Of a DNA stretch of 64,000 nucleotides, positions 12,801 through 24,166 are shown one piece after another. The stretch comes from Dermatemys mawii. Lineage: Eukaryota; Chordata; Testudines; Dermatemydidae. The notes below the pieces were generated by a model. That model saw only the letters and a program-made list of their open reading frames with translations, searched no databases and was not told where the DNA came from. Location: positions 56,470,720-56,534,719 of the forward strand of contig ML677334.1 in NCBI GenBank assembly GCA_007922305.1, given 5' to 3'. Within the stretch, counting starts at the first letter, position 1, and each line of letters opens with the position of its first letter. Made by a program: the position numbers and the translations under genes.

Positions 12801-13654
12801 TTAAAATTCACAGCTGTTTCAAATGGAACATAAAATCCACCGAAAAGCCAGATTTGCAAAATTTTGTAGAAAATTGCAAACATTCAACTGTCATCATGCT
12901 ACTCGTTATAATGAGTATAAATAACCTTCATTTAATATGTGAGGATTTTTTAAAGATGTTTGCATTGAAAGAGAACTCCAGGTGCTTTTAGAGTTATTTG
13001 GGACATTTTCCAGTTGACAATATGGAAATACTGTCACTTAAGCCAAGGAGCTTGTTGCTATGGGGACACAATAGCAGCAGCATTTGAAAACTTGGCAGTT
13101 GATACACTGGCAAAGAGAGAAACTCAGCGACAGGGACTGTTGAATAATTTCAGGTGGATGTGCACTAGGGATAGATGAAGAGGTTCAGAAAATAAAAAAA
13201 AATGAAATATATCTTTCTTTTCAACTAATAATCTTGCCTTCGCATATTGTCTTTTTGGTACAATATACTGGTTCAGAAGCTTTAACACCTATGAAATTAG
13301 TAGGAAAGATAGCCGTGTCGACACATATAATAATGGATTCACAAATGCATTTGGGGATGGATATGCATTAGATAGCACAGTATAGCAGAGATGGCAATGA
13401 GCTTTGGCAGCAGAAAAAGCCAATACGAGTTTTGGTTGCTCACTTCTTAGCATATGCACAATGTGCCTCAAGTGGCATGTGACCAGGATTCATCACCAAA
13501 TTTGATTGGATCATTAGCTTCCCTGACCCAGGCAGGTACTGATGGGAAGTGCGATGTGAATGCTGATCCGTGCCCCCCTGAAGAGATGTGTTATGATAGA
13601 ACAGGGAGGTGACAGTCCCTTTCTAATGATACTGTAGCTAGAATATTATATCAA
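9898..13654. other. Long AT-rich stretch without recognised genes
   Basis: I see no exon or RNA gene here. Small items are GA and TAGA microsatellite traces near 10100 and 10400, and a possible small palindrome at about 10437-10555 ('accactagtgtag' against 'ctataccactactgtgaacc'). A 100-bp class palindrome at 12307-12385 is listed separately. The 66-codon frame at 12198-12398 overlaps that palindrome. Confidence 0.5.
12307..12385. repeat. Small palindromic repeat (GTAAAATTAG...GACTCCACTG type)
   Basis: This is a member of a recurrent 80-115 bp imperfect palindrome family. It has 'aattctgctcttagctacac', 'cagtaaaaattagaagtgac' and 'tccactgaagccatggagtc'. Related copies occur at 27378-27460, 33694-33789, 50821-50935 and 63116-63222. 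Confidence 0.6.
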
Positions 13655-14208
13655 CTGCATCTCAGGACACAGATGGTCATGGATAAACTATAGGGAACTC
13701 AAAGAAGAGTAACAAATGTGATCAAAAGCTGGAGGGATTGGTTTATAATGGAAGATTAAAAAACTAAATTTGCACCCGTTGGCTGAATGGTTACTAAAAA
13801 GAGGTATGATAACTGTCTAGAAATATTTGAAGAGTATGAATGTGAGAAATAGGATGAAATACAATATTTAGGATAGTCAAAGATATCTTTGGGAGAATTG
13901 GGATGAAATGAAGGGAAAAAAATCTAATTAAAAAAATCTATAGTGAAACCTATAAGATTCTAGAATAGTCACTGTCATCTAAGGGGAATCGTGAATACCT
14001 CACTGAATCATTATAAATGGGACTGGACAATGCATAGTAGAAAATATACTTCAGGGAAAAATTATGCACTGTCAGGAGGTAAACCTGATCATGCAATAGG
14101 TCTTTCTATATCTAATCTTGAAAGGCCAAATCCTGTTGACCTTACGGGAACAAAATTCCACTTAATATCTGTAAGGACAGCAAGCTTTGACCTGTGATTT
14201 TATGATTA
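13655..14208 (+). mobile_element. CR1 LINE 3' fragment
   Basis: Plus-strand CR1 phrases are visible but diverged: 'gaactcaaagaagagtaaca', 'gatcaaaagctggagggatt', 'gataactgtctagaaatatt', and a terminal 'gattttatgatt' like the ATTCTATGA end. It is 5'-truncated with many substitutions, which suggests an old copy. The 68-codon frame at 13991-14197 is not a gene. Confidence 0.65.
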
Positions 14209-15238
14209 AGCACAAAGAACCAGTACACTGATGACAATTCACTAGTGCACTTGTGGTAGTGCAGAGAGCTATGGAACAGTGATCTTGGATTCTGCTGTAT
14301 CTACCAGTATTATATATTATGTGTAAACAAATTACATATCAAACCACTAGAAATACTTCAAATGCCACCACCATAGTCTTGAATCTTTGTTCCAACAAAT
14401 GAACTTTCTCTGTTCCCTTTTCTAGTTTCTCCTTCCATTATGTGCTCTTAAAATTATCCCATTTATTTGTAAAGCACTTGGATTTGTTTTTTTTCTCAAT
14501 GCTAATACAAAATCAAAGATCTAATAAATGCGTAGGGCTAGATTTTCAGAGATCCTGTGTATTCACAGTTCCAGTGGAAGTCAATGAGACCTGCAGAGCA
14601 CAATATCTCTGAAATTCAGCTTATATGTAGATAAATAAAGAAAAGCATATGGATGTTGTACATGACACATCATGGGACAAATCACTTAAGAGACCCTGAA
14701 CTAATGCAGCTACATGCCTTATGCTGCAGTCCAGCTTGCAATCACTAGGCCATTTCGTCACAGGGGACAAATGGGTATTGAGAGTTATTGAACATTGCCA
14801 ATTTTCACCGTGAAGTTATTTAGCACAGATGTTTCCGTAATTGTGACACACTGGGAAAATCCACATGCTCAATAGCCCTCAAACTCATGCTTCCATCTGT
14901 GCAGTGTGATGGTCTATAGTTACTGCACATGGCTGCAATATAAAATATACAGGAATACTGTCTGGCACAAGTTCTATTGGAAGATTTTTTCCTCATACCA
15001 TCTGTGCTTTTTTATTTACTTCTATTCCTGTGTTTCTGTATTTATATTTAACACACTTATAAGTAGGCAATATAGATTTTATATACGCTGGTGAAAATAT
15101 GAGTATATAAAGAGCCATATAAAGTTGGTAGTGGAGTTACAAAGCTCTCACAAGAAGATCTTGAAAGATTTCTGCCATCGAGTGTTTGAGATCAGCCATT
15201 CTTATTAGCTTCTATCCATGTTCAAATTGGTTCAACGG
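14209..15238. other. No gene recognised; one small palindrome
   Basis: This is AT-rich unassigned sequence. At 14537-14622, 'gattttcagagatcctgtg', 'agtggaagtcaatgagac' and 'atctctgaaattcagc' form an imperfect palindrome of the 'protein-poor MITE' kind seen elsewhere in the window. Confidence 0.5.
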
Positions 15239-15450
15239 CAGGGGCGGCTCTAAGGTTTGTGCCGCCCCAAGGTTTGTGACACTCCAGGTCTATGGCTCCC
15301 GCGGCCTCGTCATCCCCGCTGCCAAAATGCCGCTGAATCCACGGCGACCACTGACCTCCTGCCGAAATATGCCATGGAAGACAGCTTGACTGCCTCCCTG
15401 ACATCAGGCTGCCCCACCTCTTGGAGCGCTGGTGCCTGGAGCTGGCTGTG
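15239..15450. mobile_element. hAT-type MITE with 8-bp target duplication
   Basis: The left terminus CAGGGGCGGCTCTAAGG and the right terminus CCTGGAGCTGGCTGTG are inverted relatives. Flanks TTCAACGG (15231-15238) and TTTAATGG (15451-15458) match at 6 of 8 positions, and both differences are C/T transitions, as expected for a decayed hAT duplication. The interior is GC-rich and non-coding. Overlapping frames of 60-74 codons on both strands are not genes. Confidence 0.82.
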
Positions 15451-16820
15451 TTTAATGGTTAAGATGCAACCACAACAGTGAGGATGGGTTCAGATACAGG
15501 GATTTAAATTAGGAGGTTTTTCATTCCCTTTACTTTTATAATGGCTTGAATTGGAAGTTTTAGCCCTTCTCTTGTTATTACTATTTGCTGGATGATTCCT
15601 GGCTCATGTGGGAAGAGGTGGAAGACTCTGTCCCATTCTAATGGCCAGTTGCACACATAACAAACCCGTCTTAACAGTGATCACAATCCGTAGAGAAGCC
15701 AAGATCTGAAAAGCCTGGAGAGTGAACTGTTGTCTCACCCCTACATGTGGTCCCTAAAGGTTAGGGCTGAGAGATGTTGGAGGGGAAGTCTGAGGAAGCT
15801 GGCCATGCCATTGACCATTCTCAGTTAAAATATTTCAATTTTTTAGTGCTATCAATTTAGCAATAAACTTTATGAAAATAAATCTTACAGAAAAGATACC
15901 AGATCGTTAATCTTGGCGTTTCTTACACTTCAACAACACGCAATGGCATATACATACATTACGTGCAGTCAGAGGTTATGAAGTTTCATTCATTTCTAAT
16001 AGCAGTGTTTTTATTCAATTCAGTTGTAAATATCGCATATTTTTGCAAGTGGTTTGCTAGATGGGTAAAGTTATGGAACTGGATAGGAGAGCTAAGCAGA
16101 GAGGATGACATGCATTTGTAGTTCTTTTGTCAAAATCAGACTGCAACATAAATATCACTGGTAACAGCTGAATTTTGAATTGTTTTCATTCTCTTTCCTT
16201 TTGGTCTCTGCAGCATTTTCTCTTTCTGAACACTCCTTCCTTTCTGCCATACTGTTGCATGTTTGGAAGAAGAGAAGAATTATACAGAAACCACAAACCT
16301 TTTTTTTGTTGCACTCTCTCAGAAACAGCATTGAAAGCCTTATCAACACAACTTCATCATATTAAATACAGAGGGACTCTGCCTTTCTTCTTGGATTTCA
16401 TTCAGTTCTTATTCTTGTTTGCAGCCAAATCTTAAATGTGCCCATTATTTATTTGGGGCTTGATGATTCATTTAGACAGCGAAAGAGGTGCTGCAAAAAT
16501 TGCACCCTGCAGGAAAGATTGTGCCTCAGAGACATCACTTTCTGGTACAAGTTCCACCCTGTTTGCCGTTGTTCTAAAGGAGAGGTAGTAATTTATGCTT
16601 TTCTGTATCAGCAGCAAATGATGATACCTCCTATGCTGGCTGGTTCATTAGGTGGTGGACTAAAGTTACACCAATCCTATCCCTCCCTATCCACATATTA
16701 TATGGGGAGGGAATAGATACACATCACTGTCTGATTCCTTTGGGTCCAGACCCAAGTTCTGAGTGGCCTTCATGGATGTGTAAGTGTGTGCATGTGTATT
16801 TGTGCACGTGTTCTTATCCC
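15451..16820. other. No gene recognised
   Basis: This is AT-rich unassigned sequence. Frames at 16155-16716 (61-92 codons, both strands) are dominated by Phe/Leu/Ser or have no known domain. Confidence 0.5.
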
Positions 16821-17015
16821 TGGGGGGAGGGATAACTCAGTGGTTTGAGCATTGGCTTGCTAAATTCAGCGTTGTAAATTCAATCCTTGAGGGAGCTGTT
16901 TAGGGATATGGGGCAAAAATCTGTTGGATGATTTAATTTGGGATTGATCTTGCTTTGAGCAGGGGGTTGGACTAGATGATCTCCTGAGGTCCCTTCCAAT
17001 CCTGATATTCTATGA
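16821..17015 (+). mobile_element. Turtle PolIII/Cry-type SINE (tRNA head, CR1-like tail)
   Basis: The head reads GGATAACTCAGTGGTTTGAG, an A-box region. About 30 bp later comes 'gttgtaaattcaatcc', a B-box region; together they form an internal RNA polymerase III promoter. A short body follows, and the last 60 bp ('gggttggactagatgatctc', 'ctgaggtcccttccaatcc', 'tgatattctatga') match the 3' end of CR1. It is known that tortoise SINEs share their 3' tails with CR1-like LINEs, whose reverse transcriptase mobilises them. The copy is nearly full length. No clear target duplication is visible. It is the best single marker that the host is a turtle. Confidence 0.93.
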
Positions 17016-18427
17016 CCTCCTTACTGCCTTGTATGAAATATGCATCACAATATAGCCATTATTTTTAAAATAGCCAAATTCAGGCTACTTATATTTGAAT
17101 CAAAACACTATCCACCATTCTATTTACTCCATAATGAAGTCAGTGAGAATTCCGGTGTCCGAAGACTGGTATTTGTAGTAGGAAGGAATGCTACATCCAG
17201 TTTTCAGATAGGACAGTAATTCTGCTGCTAGTTCAAACTCAAGGAGGCGAGTTTAAATAATGGCCAAGGCAGCAAATGTGTGGGGGAGAGTATCAGAAGT
17301 TAGATAGAAGGGAGTAGGAAGGGGTGACTGGTGATGAAGTCTCTTAATCGCTGTCTCTGGCAAAATAAAGTAGCAAAACAGAAAGTGTGCCAAAAAGTAC
17401 AAAGGGAGTAAGCTAACTTCAAAGTCATCCAGAGTCCAGAAAATTGGAATCAGTGTTATTTTCAGTCACTCTCCCTAAGCGGCCATTGATTCCAGAAGCA
17501 CCAAGACAAAGAAGTCAGCTGCATGACAGTTTTACACCCTGAAGCAGTAAATCCTCGTTGAGGCATTTTGCACAAAGTGCCCTAAAAATTTCAGTCAAAG
17601 GAGTGAAAGGGTGGACACCTAAGGACAACAATGCTGTCATGCCATTTCGAAAGGGAAACTTCGGCTCAGGAGGAAAAGGGCCATGAAAACAAGAGTGCAG
17701 GTGGCCATTATACTGTATAAACTGAGTGTGACCAGTCAAAAAATAGATGCGTTTCTTGCCTGTCTATAAATATAAACATATGGCTACATCCTGCTCACAC
17801 AAGGAGTTGCACTGATGGCAATGGGCATTCTCATGTGAGTAAGGGGTGCAGAGTCTGGCCTGTGAAATATGAAACTACACTACCTGCACTTTCATTCATA
17901 GAAAACATAACTCTTAAATAATCTATATATTCCACAACAAGGGAAATATTTCAGAAAACAAATCATGTGGTGGCAACAGTGAGATGTGGAGCAATCAAAG
18001 ACAGAATTGGTGGAAAGATCCAAGGGCAGTTTTAACTTATTCACAGAGTCCTTTGTTCATTCACTTGCTGTATGGTTATATTGCATGTTGCTGCAGTTGC
18101 AACTAAAATCATGATTGATTGGCAGAAGCTCTACCATGTGAACTCAATAGGAGTCTTCCTCCGGTCAGTAGGATCTGTATGAAGTTTCTGTCAGCAGAAA
18201 GCCCTCTTTATGTAACATTTTATTACCATCCCATGTATCAGCAAAATTCAGTAAGCAATGGCCTCTCTATATTCCCTTTATTTTCCAGAAAACATATTTC
18301 ATGAAACTGAAGGTACTATATTGTCTAGAATATCCCAAAGTGCAAAAGGGACTAGTAGAATATTGTGGGTGATGTAATATTTTTAACTGGATCTGCTTAT
18401 GTTTAAAGAGTCAAGCTGTTGAGTTCC
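17016..18427. other. No gene recognised; one small palindrome
   Basis: This is mostly unassigned. A weak palindromic repeat lies at 17782-17863 ('ggctacatcctgctcacac' against 'gtgcagagtctggcctgtg'). The block at 17420-17760 has somewhat higher complexity than its surroundings and an open 74-codon minus frame (17515-17739), but I recognise no domain. Confidence 0.5.
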
Positions 18428-18472
18428 ACAGAGCAATTCTTGTCTCTTTCACCGACAGAAGTTGGTCCATCT
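18428..18472 (-). repeat. Fragment of recurrent 'GACCAACTTCTGTTGG' repeat
   Basis: The reverse complement reads GACCAACTTCTGTCGGTGAA followed by GAGACAAG, the same module seen plus-strand at 20560-20645 and rearranged at 24010-24166. It is short and truncated, and it abuts the hAT element to its right. Confidence 0.55.
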
Positions 18473-18476
18473 TGTC

Positions 18477-18693
18477 CTGGAGTTCTCAAACTGGGGGTCA
18501 TGAGGTTATTATGTGAGGGGTCGTGAGCTTTCAACTTCTACTCCCAAACCTCACTTCACGTCCATCATTTATAATAGTGTTAAATATAAGAAAAGTGTTT
18601 TTACTGTATAATGGGAAGTCACACTCAGAGGCTTTCAGTGTGAAAGGGGTCAACCAACACAACTATAACAACAGTACAAATATTAGAACATGA
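18477..18693. mobile_element. hAT-type MITE (TTCTCAAACTGGGGGTC type)
   Basis: The left end 'cctggagttctcaaactggg' followed by 'ggtcatgaggttattatgtg' and 'aggggtcgtgagctttcaac', then 'tataatagtgttaaatataa' and 'tcacactcagaggctttcag', follows the order of a well-known vertebrate and turtle hAT MITE. The right end ('gtacaaatattagaaca') is degraded and I could not match a duplication. Confidence 0.72.
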
Positions 18694-20559
18694 ACAGCTA
18701 CCTTTATATCAAAACAATAAGAAAAAATAGTGTAAGTTTATCCTTCTCCAATTTCTCCCTGAGTTGTTGTGCTCTACTACTTATCTACATTAAGCATAGC
18801 TGGAGGCATTATGATATATCAGGCAAGATTTTTAGTTTAAGTAAAGAGAATCTAGATCACTTTCTTAAAAAATGTGCAACTCCCCAAAACTATATATTTA
18901 CCCTTGTAACTCAAAAGAGGAGGCAATTAAGTGCCAGAGTAAAGAGGATTAATAGAGATAACAGCTATGACTAATGCACTGTGGGTGAAAAAGGTCTCTG
19001 CTGGAGCAGACAAATAATTCAAACCTCTGTGTGCTGGGTGTATGTTTATTTTGGCTGCTCAAGTGGAGGTATGTTTCTTACAGCAATGGTCTCACTTAGG
19101 GTTAAGCAGAAAGAGGGGTCCATAAAAGAAAAATAAATAAATCTACAACTCACCATATTTGTTTTCTCTGATTTCTTTTAAAGAGATCTTCCCTAGAGTC
19201 ACCACCAAACACCTGGCTCTTAGTATGACCTGTTGGGAATGAATATGAATTTGTCTAGATAGCTAATGGAGTGATTACTATGCACAGTGCAGATATCTAT
19301 GAAGAGTGGATATTTTGACTCTGGCTTGTCTCTGATCTTGCCCTCTGTGTGTCAAGATAATATTCCATAAAGATTTAATAAGACATAATGAGTAAGTGAA
19401 ATTTATGAAGCATGCTTATGGGATATTTTTCTTACATTGAGATTTTAGTTCCTGCAGGTCTAGGACATTAAATAAATGGAGATTCATTTTACAATGTCAA
19501 AGGTAACTAACTGCAAGTCATTTACTTAAATATCTCTACTCATTTTGCACACGCACAAAACAATGATGTTTGGTATTTAGTATTTATGAGTCCTTGAGAA
19601 CATTAACAGTGCTAATTTGCCACATCACCATGCTGTAGCTCTCAAAAGAAAGGGAAAAAAGCCCTATCCCCCAACAGTGCACTGATTAGTAACTGATAGT
19701 AATAATGTAATGCTCTGAAAATATCCCCTCTGTTTTCTGAACCAGGACTCTGGAGCAACTGAAGAAATCACCTAACCATCTCCAAGCTTTATACTAGACC
19801 CAGTGCATGCTGGGAAAGGATATTTTGGGAGGTGGGTAGGAAGTGTTGTGGGAACATAAGAGCAGAGTTTAGTTTGGATTCTGCTGCTGACTTACTGTGT
19901 GATTATGAGGCAAATCATTAACCTCTTTGTCTATTTGTAAAATGACTATAATAAGAGTATAATACAATAGAATAGAGAAATATGTGAGGCTAAATTAATT
20001 AGGACCAGATTCTGACTGCACTTTACTTGGGTGTCAGTAGTATAAAGCACATCTGATCATCTCAAACTCTTCTCCCACCTACTCCTGCAGAGCCACAGGT
20101 CACCCCAAAAAGGGAACAGGAGGAGGTGGGGCCACGACTTTGCCTATTCTGTGTAAGGGCCACCCCTCTTTATTGCTCAGGAGTACTGGGATTTCTGCCT
20201 CATCGTTCTCTCACTAAAGCTTTGTGGATTCAAACTTTTTCTTACTTTCAGCAATGGGTTATGTTTCTATGGCACTTTGAGGTCATCAGATGAATGATGT
20301 TGCATAAGGGCAAAACTTCAATTTGATACATACAGTGTTACTTTGAAATTTGCAAGAATGGCGTATCTTTGGGCTTTCACAAACTGCTACATATGATCAT
20401 AATTTTCAAATCAAGATCTTTGTGAAAATCCCAACAAGAAGATGAATGAGACAATCTTCTACTTATCTTCTGTTGAATTTATACCTTCTTTTCTGCTCCT
20501 AATAATCAAACACTACTACTACCAGACCAAGTAGGAGTTGTCTGAACCTATGAAGTATT
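18694..20559. other. No gene recognised apart from a MIR trace
   Basis: This is AT-rich unassigned sequence. The 94-codon frame at 18690-18974 (plus) has no known domain. A MIR fragment at 19868-19965 is listed separately, and a half palindrome ('accagattctgactgcactt') lies near 20004. Confidence 0.5.
19868..19965 (+). repeat. MIR SINE remnant
   Basis: 'ttctgctgctgacttactgt', 'gtgattatgaggcaaatcat' and 'taacctctttgtctatttgt' reproduce the MIR core: tidy 'ctgtgtgacc', 'caagtcacttaacctct' and 'ctgtaaaatg' equivalents in order. It is diverged and lacks head and tail. Confidence 0.6.
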
Positions 20560-20645
20560 GCAGCCATGTCATTATCAGAATATTAGAGAGACAAGATAAG
20601 TGAAGTAGTGTATTTTATTGGATCAACTTCTGTTGGTTAAAGAGA
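20560..20645 (+). repeat. Recurrent repeat with 'attagagagacaag...caacttctgttgg'
   Basis: 'cagaatattagagagacaag' and 'ttattggatcaacttctgtt' form the 5' part of a repeat also present at 18428-18472 (minus) and 24010-24166. It lies directly beside the hAT element that starts at 20656. I do not know its formal family name; it behaves like a DNA-transposon or LINE-derived dispersed repeat. Confidence 0.6.
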
Positions 20646-21009
20646 CAATAAATGGGTAGGGATGCCAAGCGATTAAAAAATTAATCATGATTAATTGCAC
20701 TGTTAAACAATAATAGAATACCATTTATTCAAATATTTTGGATGTTTTCTACATTTTCAAATATATTGATTTCAGTTACAGCACAGAATACAAAGTATAG
20801 TGTTCACTTTACATTTATTTTTGATTACAAGTATTTGCACTGTAAAAAACCCCCAAAGGAATAGTATTTTTCAATTCACCTAATATAAATACTTTAGTGC
20901 AATCTCTTTATCATTGAAGTTGAACTTACAAATGTAGAATTATGTAGAAAAACCTTGCATTCAAAAATATAATAATGTAAAACTTTAGAGCCTACAAGGC
21001 CACTCAGTC

Positions 21010-21637
21010 CTACTTCTTGTTCAGCCAACTGATTGAAAACAAGTTTGTTTCCATTTGCAGGAGCTAATGCTGCCTGTTACTTATTTACAATATCACCTAA
21101 AAGTGAGAACAGGAATTTTCATGGCACAGTTGTAGCCAGCATCACAAGATATTTACGTGCCAGATGTGCTAAAAATTCATATGTCCCTTCATGCTTAAAC
21201 CATCATTCCAGAGGACATGCGTCCATGCTGTTGATAGGTTTTTTCTCAGTAACAATCCAAAGCAGTGCAAAATGATGCATGTTCATTTTCATCATCTGAG
21301 TCAGATTCCACCAGCAGAAGGTTGATTTCTTTTTTGGTGATTTAGGTTCTATAATTTAAACATCTGAGTGTTGCTCTTGTAAGACTTCTGAAAGCATGCT
21401 CCACACCTTGTCCTGCTCAGATTTCGTAGGGCACTTCAGCTTCATAAACCTTGGGTCAAGTGCTGTAGCTATGTTTAGAAATCTCACACTGGTACCTTCC
21501 TTGCATTTTGTCAAATTTGCAGTGAAAGTATTCTTAAAATGTACATGTGCTGGGTCATCATCCAAGGATGCTATAGCATGAAATTTTTTGGCAGAATACA
21601 GGTAAAACAAAGCAGAGACCATACAATTCTCCACCAA
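21010..21637 (-). pseudogene. hAT transposase C-terminal half, broken
   Basis: The best open part (21356-21637, 93 codons) contains 'LNIATALDPRFMKLKC', a signature of the RNase H-like core region of ZBED/hAT transposases, and a downstream Trp-containing helix ('VWSMLSEVL'). Beyond its stop, the same strand continues with the recognisable C-terminal dimerisation region. There, 'TYEFLAHLARKYL' is visible but is interrupted by stops, one of them a TGG-to-TGA change in the conserved double-Trp motif. The N-terminal BED finger and the first catalytic residues are absent. In an active element this protein would bind the terminal repeats and cut DNA; here it is a relic. Confidence 0.82.
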
Positions 21638-21659
21638 GGAGAATCAGGAGTTCAGTCAC

Positions 21660-21895
21660 AAATTCAATTAATGCATTTCCTCTGGAATGGTGGCTGAAGC
21701 ATGAAGGGGCATAGAAATGTTTAGCATATCTGGCATGTAAATACCTTGAAATGCCGGCTACAAAAGTGTCATGCAAATGCCTGTTCTCACTTACTGGTGA
21801 CATTGTAAATAAGAAGAAGGTAGCATTATCTCCTGTAAATGTAAACAATCTTGTTTGTCTTAGTGATTGGCTGAACTAGAAGTAGGACTGAGTGG
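21660..21895 (+). pseudogene. Second, inverted copy of the hAT transposase C-terminus
   Basis: Read on the plus strand, 'tttcctctggaatggtggct' gives the P-L-E-W-W motif and 'gcctgttctcacttactggt' gives the L-F-S-L-T-G motif of the hAT dimerisation domain. The copy ends near 'gattggctgaactagaagta'. The other copy lies in opposite orientation at about 21010-21260. Frame breaks are present. It is the coding part of the right inverted arm. Confidence 0.75.
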
Positions 21896-22056
21896 ACTTG
21901 TAGGCTCTGAAGTTTTACATTGTTTTGTTTTTGAGTGCAGTTATGTAACAAACAAAAAAATCTACATTTGTAAGTTGCACTTTCACTGTGGTACTTGTAT
22001 GAGGTGAATTTTTTTTAGTTAATTGCATGAGTTAACTGTGATTAATTGACAGTCCT

Positions 22057-24009
22057 AAATAAAGGATATTGCCTCATCCAGTTTGCCTGAACCTGTCCAC
22101 CTAGTTCAAAATGTACCTACTGAAGCGTAAATTCTGCCTTGCAGGCAGCCAAGATGTAAACCCATACACTAAATAATGACAAACCTGGAGAAAGAAGCTT
22201 TCCACAGTGATGACCCATGACCGAAAAGGGAACTTCAATGAGACTGTGACCAAAAAAAATATTTTTATCCCTCTCTTTCTCTTTTCTTTGTGTTTGAAAG
22301 AGAGAGAGGGTAAAAATTATATATATATATTTTACAAATGTATAAATATGAAACAAATCCTAATATAATTTTATGGTGAATAGTCATGGAAAGTGAATTC
22401 TTAACTTTAAACTGTAATTTTTGTCCGAATCATATTTTGGATTGGCATTGTATTGTACAACTAGCAACTAATGCTGATTTATTCAGTTATGTAAATCATC
22501 CACTTGGGAACAGAGACAGAGCCCTGTAGCTTATACAGCTAACCAACACTATGCATGTGGTAAATTAAAAGTATTTGCAATACAGTGATTGTGATTCATT
22601 TGCAGACCACTGAATTCAGTCAAAGAGATTTAAAACTATTTAGGAAAATAAGTAAATCTGAGAATTTTGTAAACTGGTTGTCAACATTTTGCGAACAGAA
22701 ATAATGATGAAAGCACTGATTTAATCAGTTAGTGGTGATATATTCAGAAAGCTCTAATAATAACAATCACAGGCAGCATTTGATAACTGACTTCATATAT
22801 GTGGTTTATTATTTGACAGGGAGCTTAATTCAGGGGGCTTTTTTGTAATTAATTCGCTTCTTAATTGGCTATATGAATTGGAATTTTTAAAGGAACGGAT
22901 GGAAAAATACAATTGTGTAATTTAAATAGAATACAAGGAAAAGATTTTCTGAGACTACATTTCCCAAGACCTAAACATATCTTGTCTATGCCTTTTAGAG
23001 ATTCTGCATTGACTTCCATGAGCAGAAAGGCAAAAAATGAAATTAAAGTACTTCACATTAAAAAAAAATAAAAAATCTGACAACTAAAAACATGTATCTT
23101 TCCAAATCAAGTACGTTTGCTTCTGTCTTGACTTCTGAACAAATGTGGAGGCCACTGGGACTTGACCCTACACACATTTATTAATATAAGTAGTCCTGGT
23201 GAGCTCACTGCAAGGCTAGTTGCTTGAGTGAGGATATCCAAGACCAGACAATTTGTCCTTTCACAGGCAAAAATTCTATTGCTGTGAATGGAAGTTTTGA
23301 CTGAGTAAGGACTCAGTAAAAACAAAGTAAAGATTTCAGGATTTGGGCCTATGTTTGTGAAATATGTCCTCAGTTGTACAGAATCACACACGCCCATCAC
23401 ACTGGGTAGCTCCTCTTTCTCCTTTTGTTAAAGTATTAGTCCTTTTTCGTCTTTCAAAAATGATTCATTCTTATTGGGCTTCAGTATTAGAGTTCTTCAA
23501 ATACGCAGAGGCAGGGGAATTTTAATACCTACTATTGTCTGTTTCTATCTTGGAGCAGCCCAGTAATGTTGGCATTGCCACTGACATGCCACAAGTTTAG
23601 ATTCTGCTGTGTTGGCTCAAGGTTAAATATGCTGCACCCACTCTGCACCATTTAAATACAGGAAATAAAAATCATTTCCCCACCAACTACCCCCTACTGG
23701 CTACCTAGGCCACCTGCGCAAAAGTCACCAAACAAGAATAACTTAATGCAACTGAACCAAATGAAGACTGAAATGGAAACATTTTATGAAAAGCTTTTGT
23801 GGATCCCTAATCTCTCTATTGATGGTTGTTTGTGTCTCTTTGTGTACTATTGTTCTGGGATATAGCCCATTCAGTATAGAGAGAAATATGTCACTGGCTA
23901 CCTTTCCTGACCTCTGCAAGTTATGCTTTCAAAAATGACATAAACACTGAATTATGATGATAGTCATTGGTAGTGCAGGTGTCATAGTACCTGTTGAAAC
24001 TAAAAGTTG
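22057..24009. other. No gene recognised
   Basis: This is AT-rich unassigned sequence. A short alternating TA run lies near 22317-22331. Minus frames at 22117-22356 and 23107-23400 (79 and 97 codons) have no known domain. Confidence 0.5.
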
Positions 24010-24166
24010 CTATATGAAGCTGTAGCCGTATCAGTCCTAGGATATCAGTGATACAAGGTGGCTGTGATAATGTCTTTCACAGACCTGAAGAAGAGCTCTG
24101 TGTTGCTTGAAAGTTTCTCTTTTTCACCAACAGCAGTTAAGATATTAACTCACCCACCTTGTCTCT
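24010..24166. repeat. Fold-back copy of the recurrent 'tgtagccgt' repeat
   Basis: The left part runs plus-strand ('agctgtagccgtatcagtcc', 'taggatatcagtgataca'). From about 24080 the sequence is the inverted body of the same repeat ('gacctgaagaagagctctgt', 'ttcaccaacagcagttaag'). 'acaaggtggctgtgataatg' (about 24054) pairs with 'attaactcacccaccttgt' (about 24147-24165). A head followed by an inverted body resembles a twin-primed or rearranged insertion. Confidence 0.6.

Larger units (their letters stand above)
20656..22056. mobile_element. hAT element with long inverted arms around a transposase fragment
   Basis: The termini are TAGGGATGCCAAGCGATTAA (left) and, in reverse complement, TAGGACTGTCAATTAATC (right), both hAT-like. 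A possible decayed 8-bp duplication is seen (AATAAATGG left, AATAAAGG right). The unusual feature is that about 20872-21240 and 21665-22013 are inverted copies at roughly 80% identity by eye. Both arms encode the same C-terminal end of a hAT transposase plus its 3' untranslated tail, pointing outwards. Between them (about 21290-21640) is a unique minus-strand transposase segment. It cannot be autonomous. Confidence 0.85.

Noticed and set aside
16833..16890. A tRNA gene
   Set aside because: The A- and B-box sequence belongs to the head of a SINE whose CR1-like tail follows directly. It is not a free-standing tRNA.
21356..21637. A host ZBED-type domesticated gene
   Set aside because: The frame is short, lies within hAT terminal repeats, and the neighbouring domains contain stops, so it is a transposon relic.
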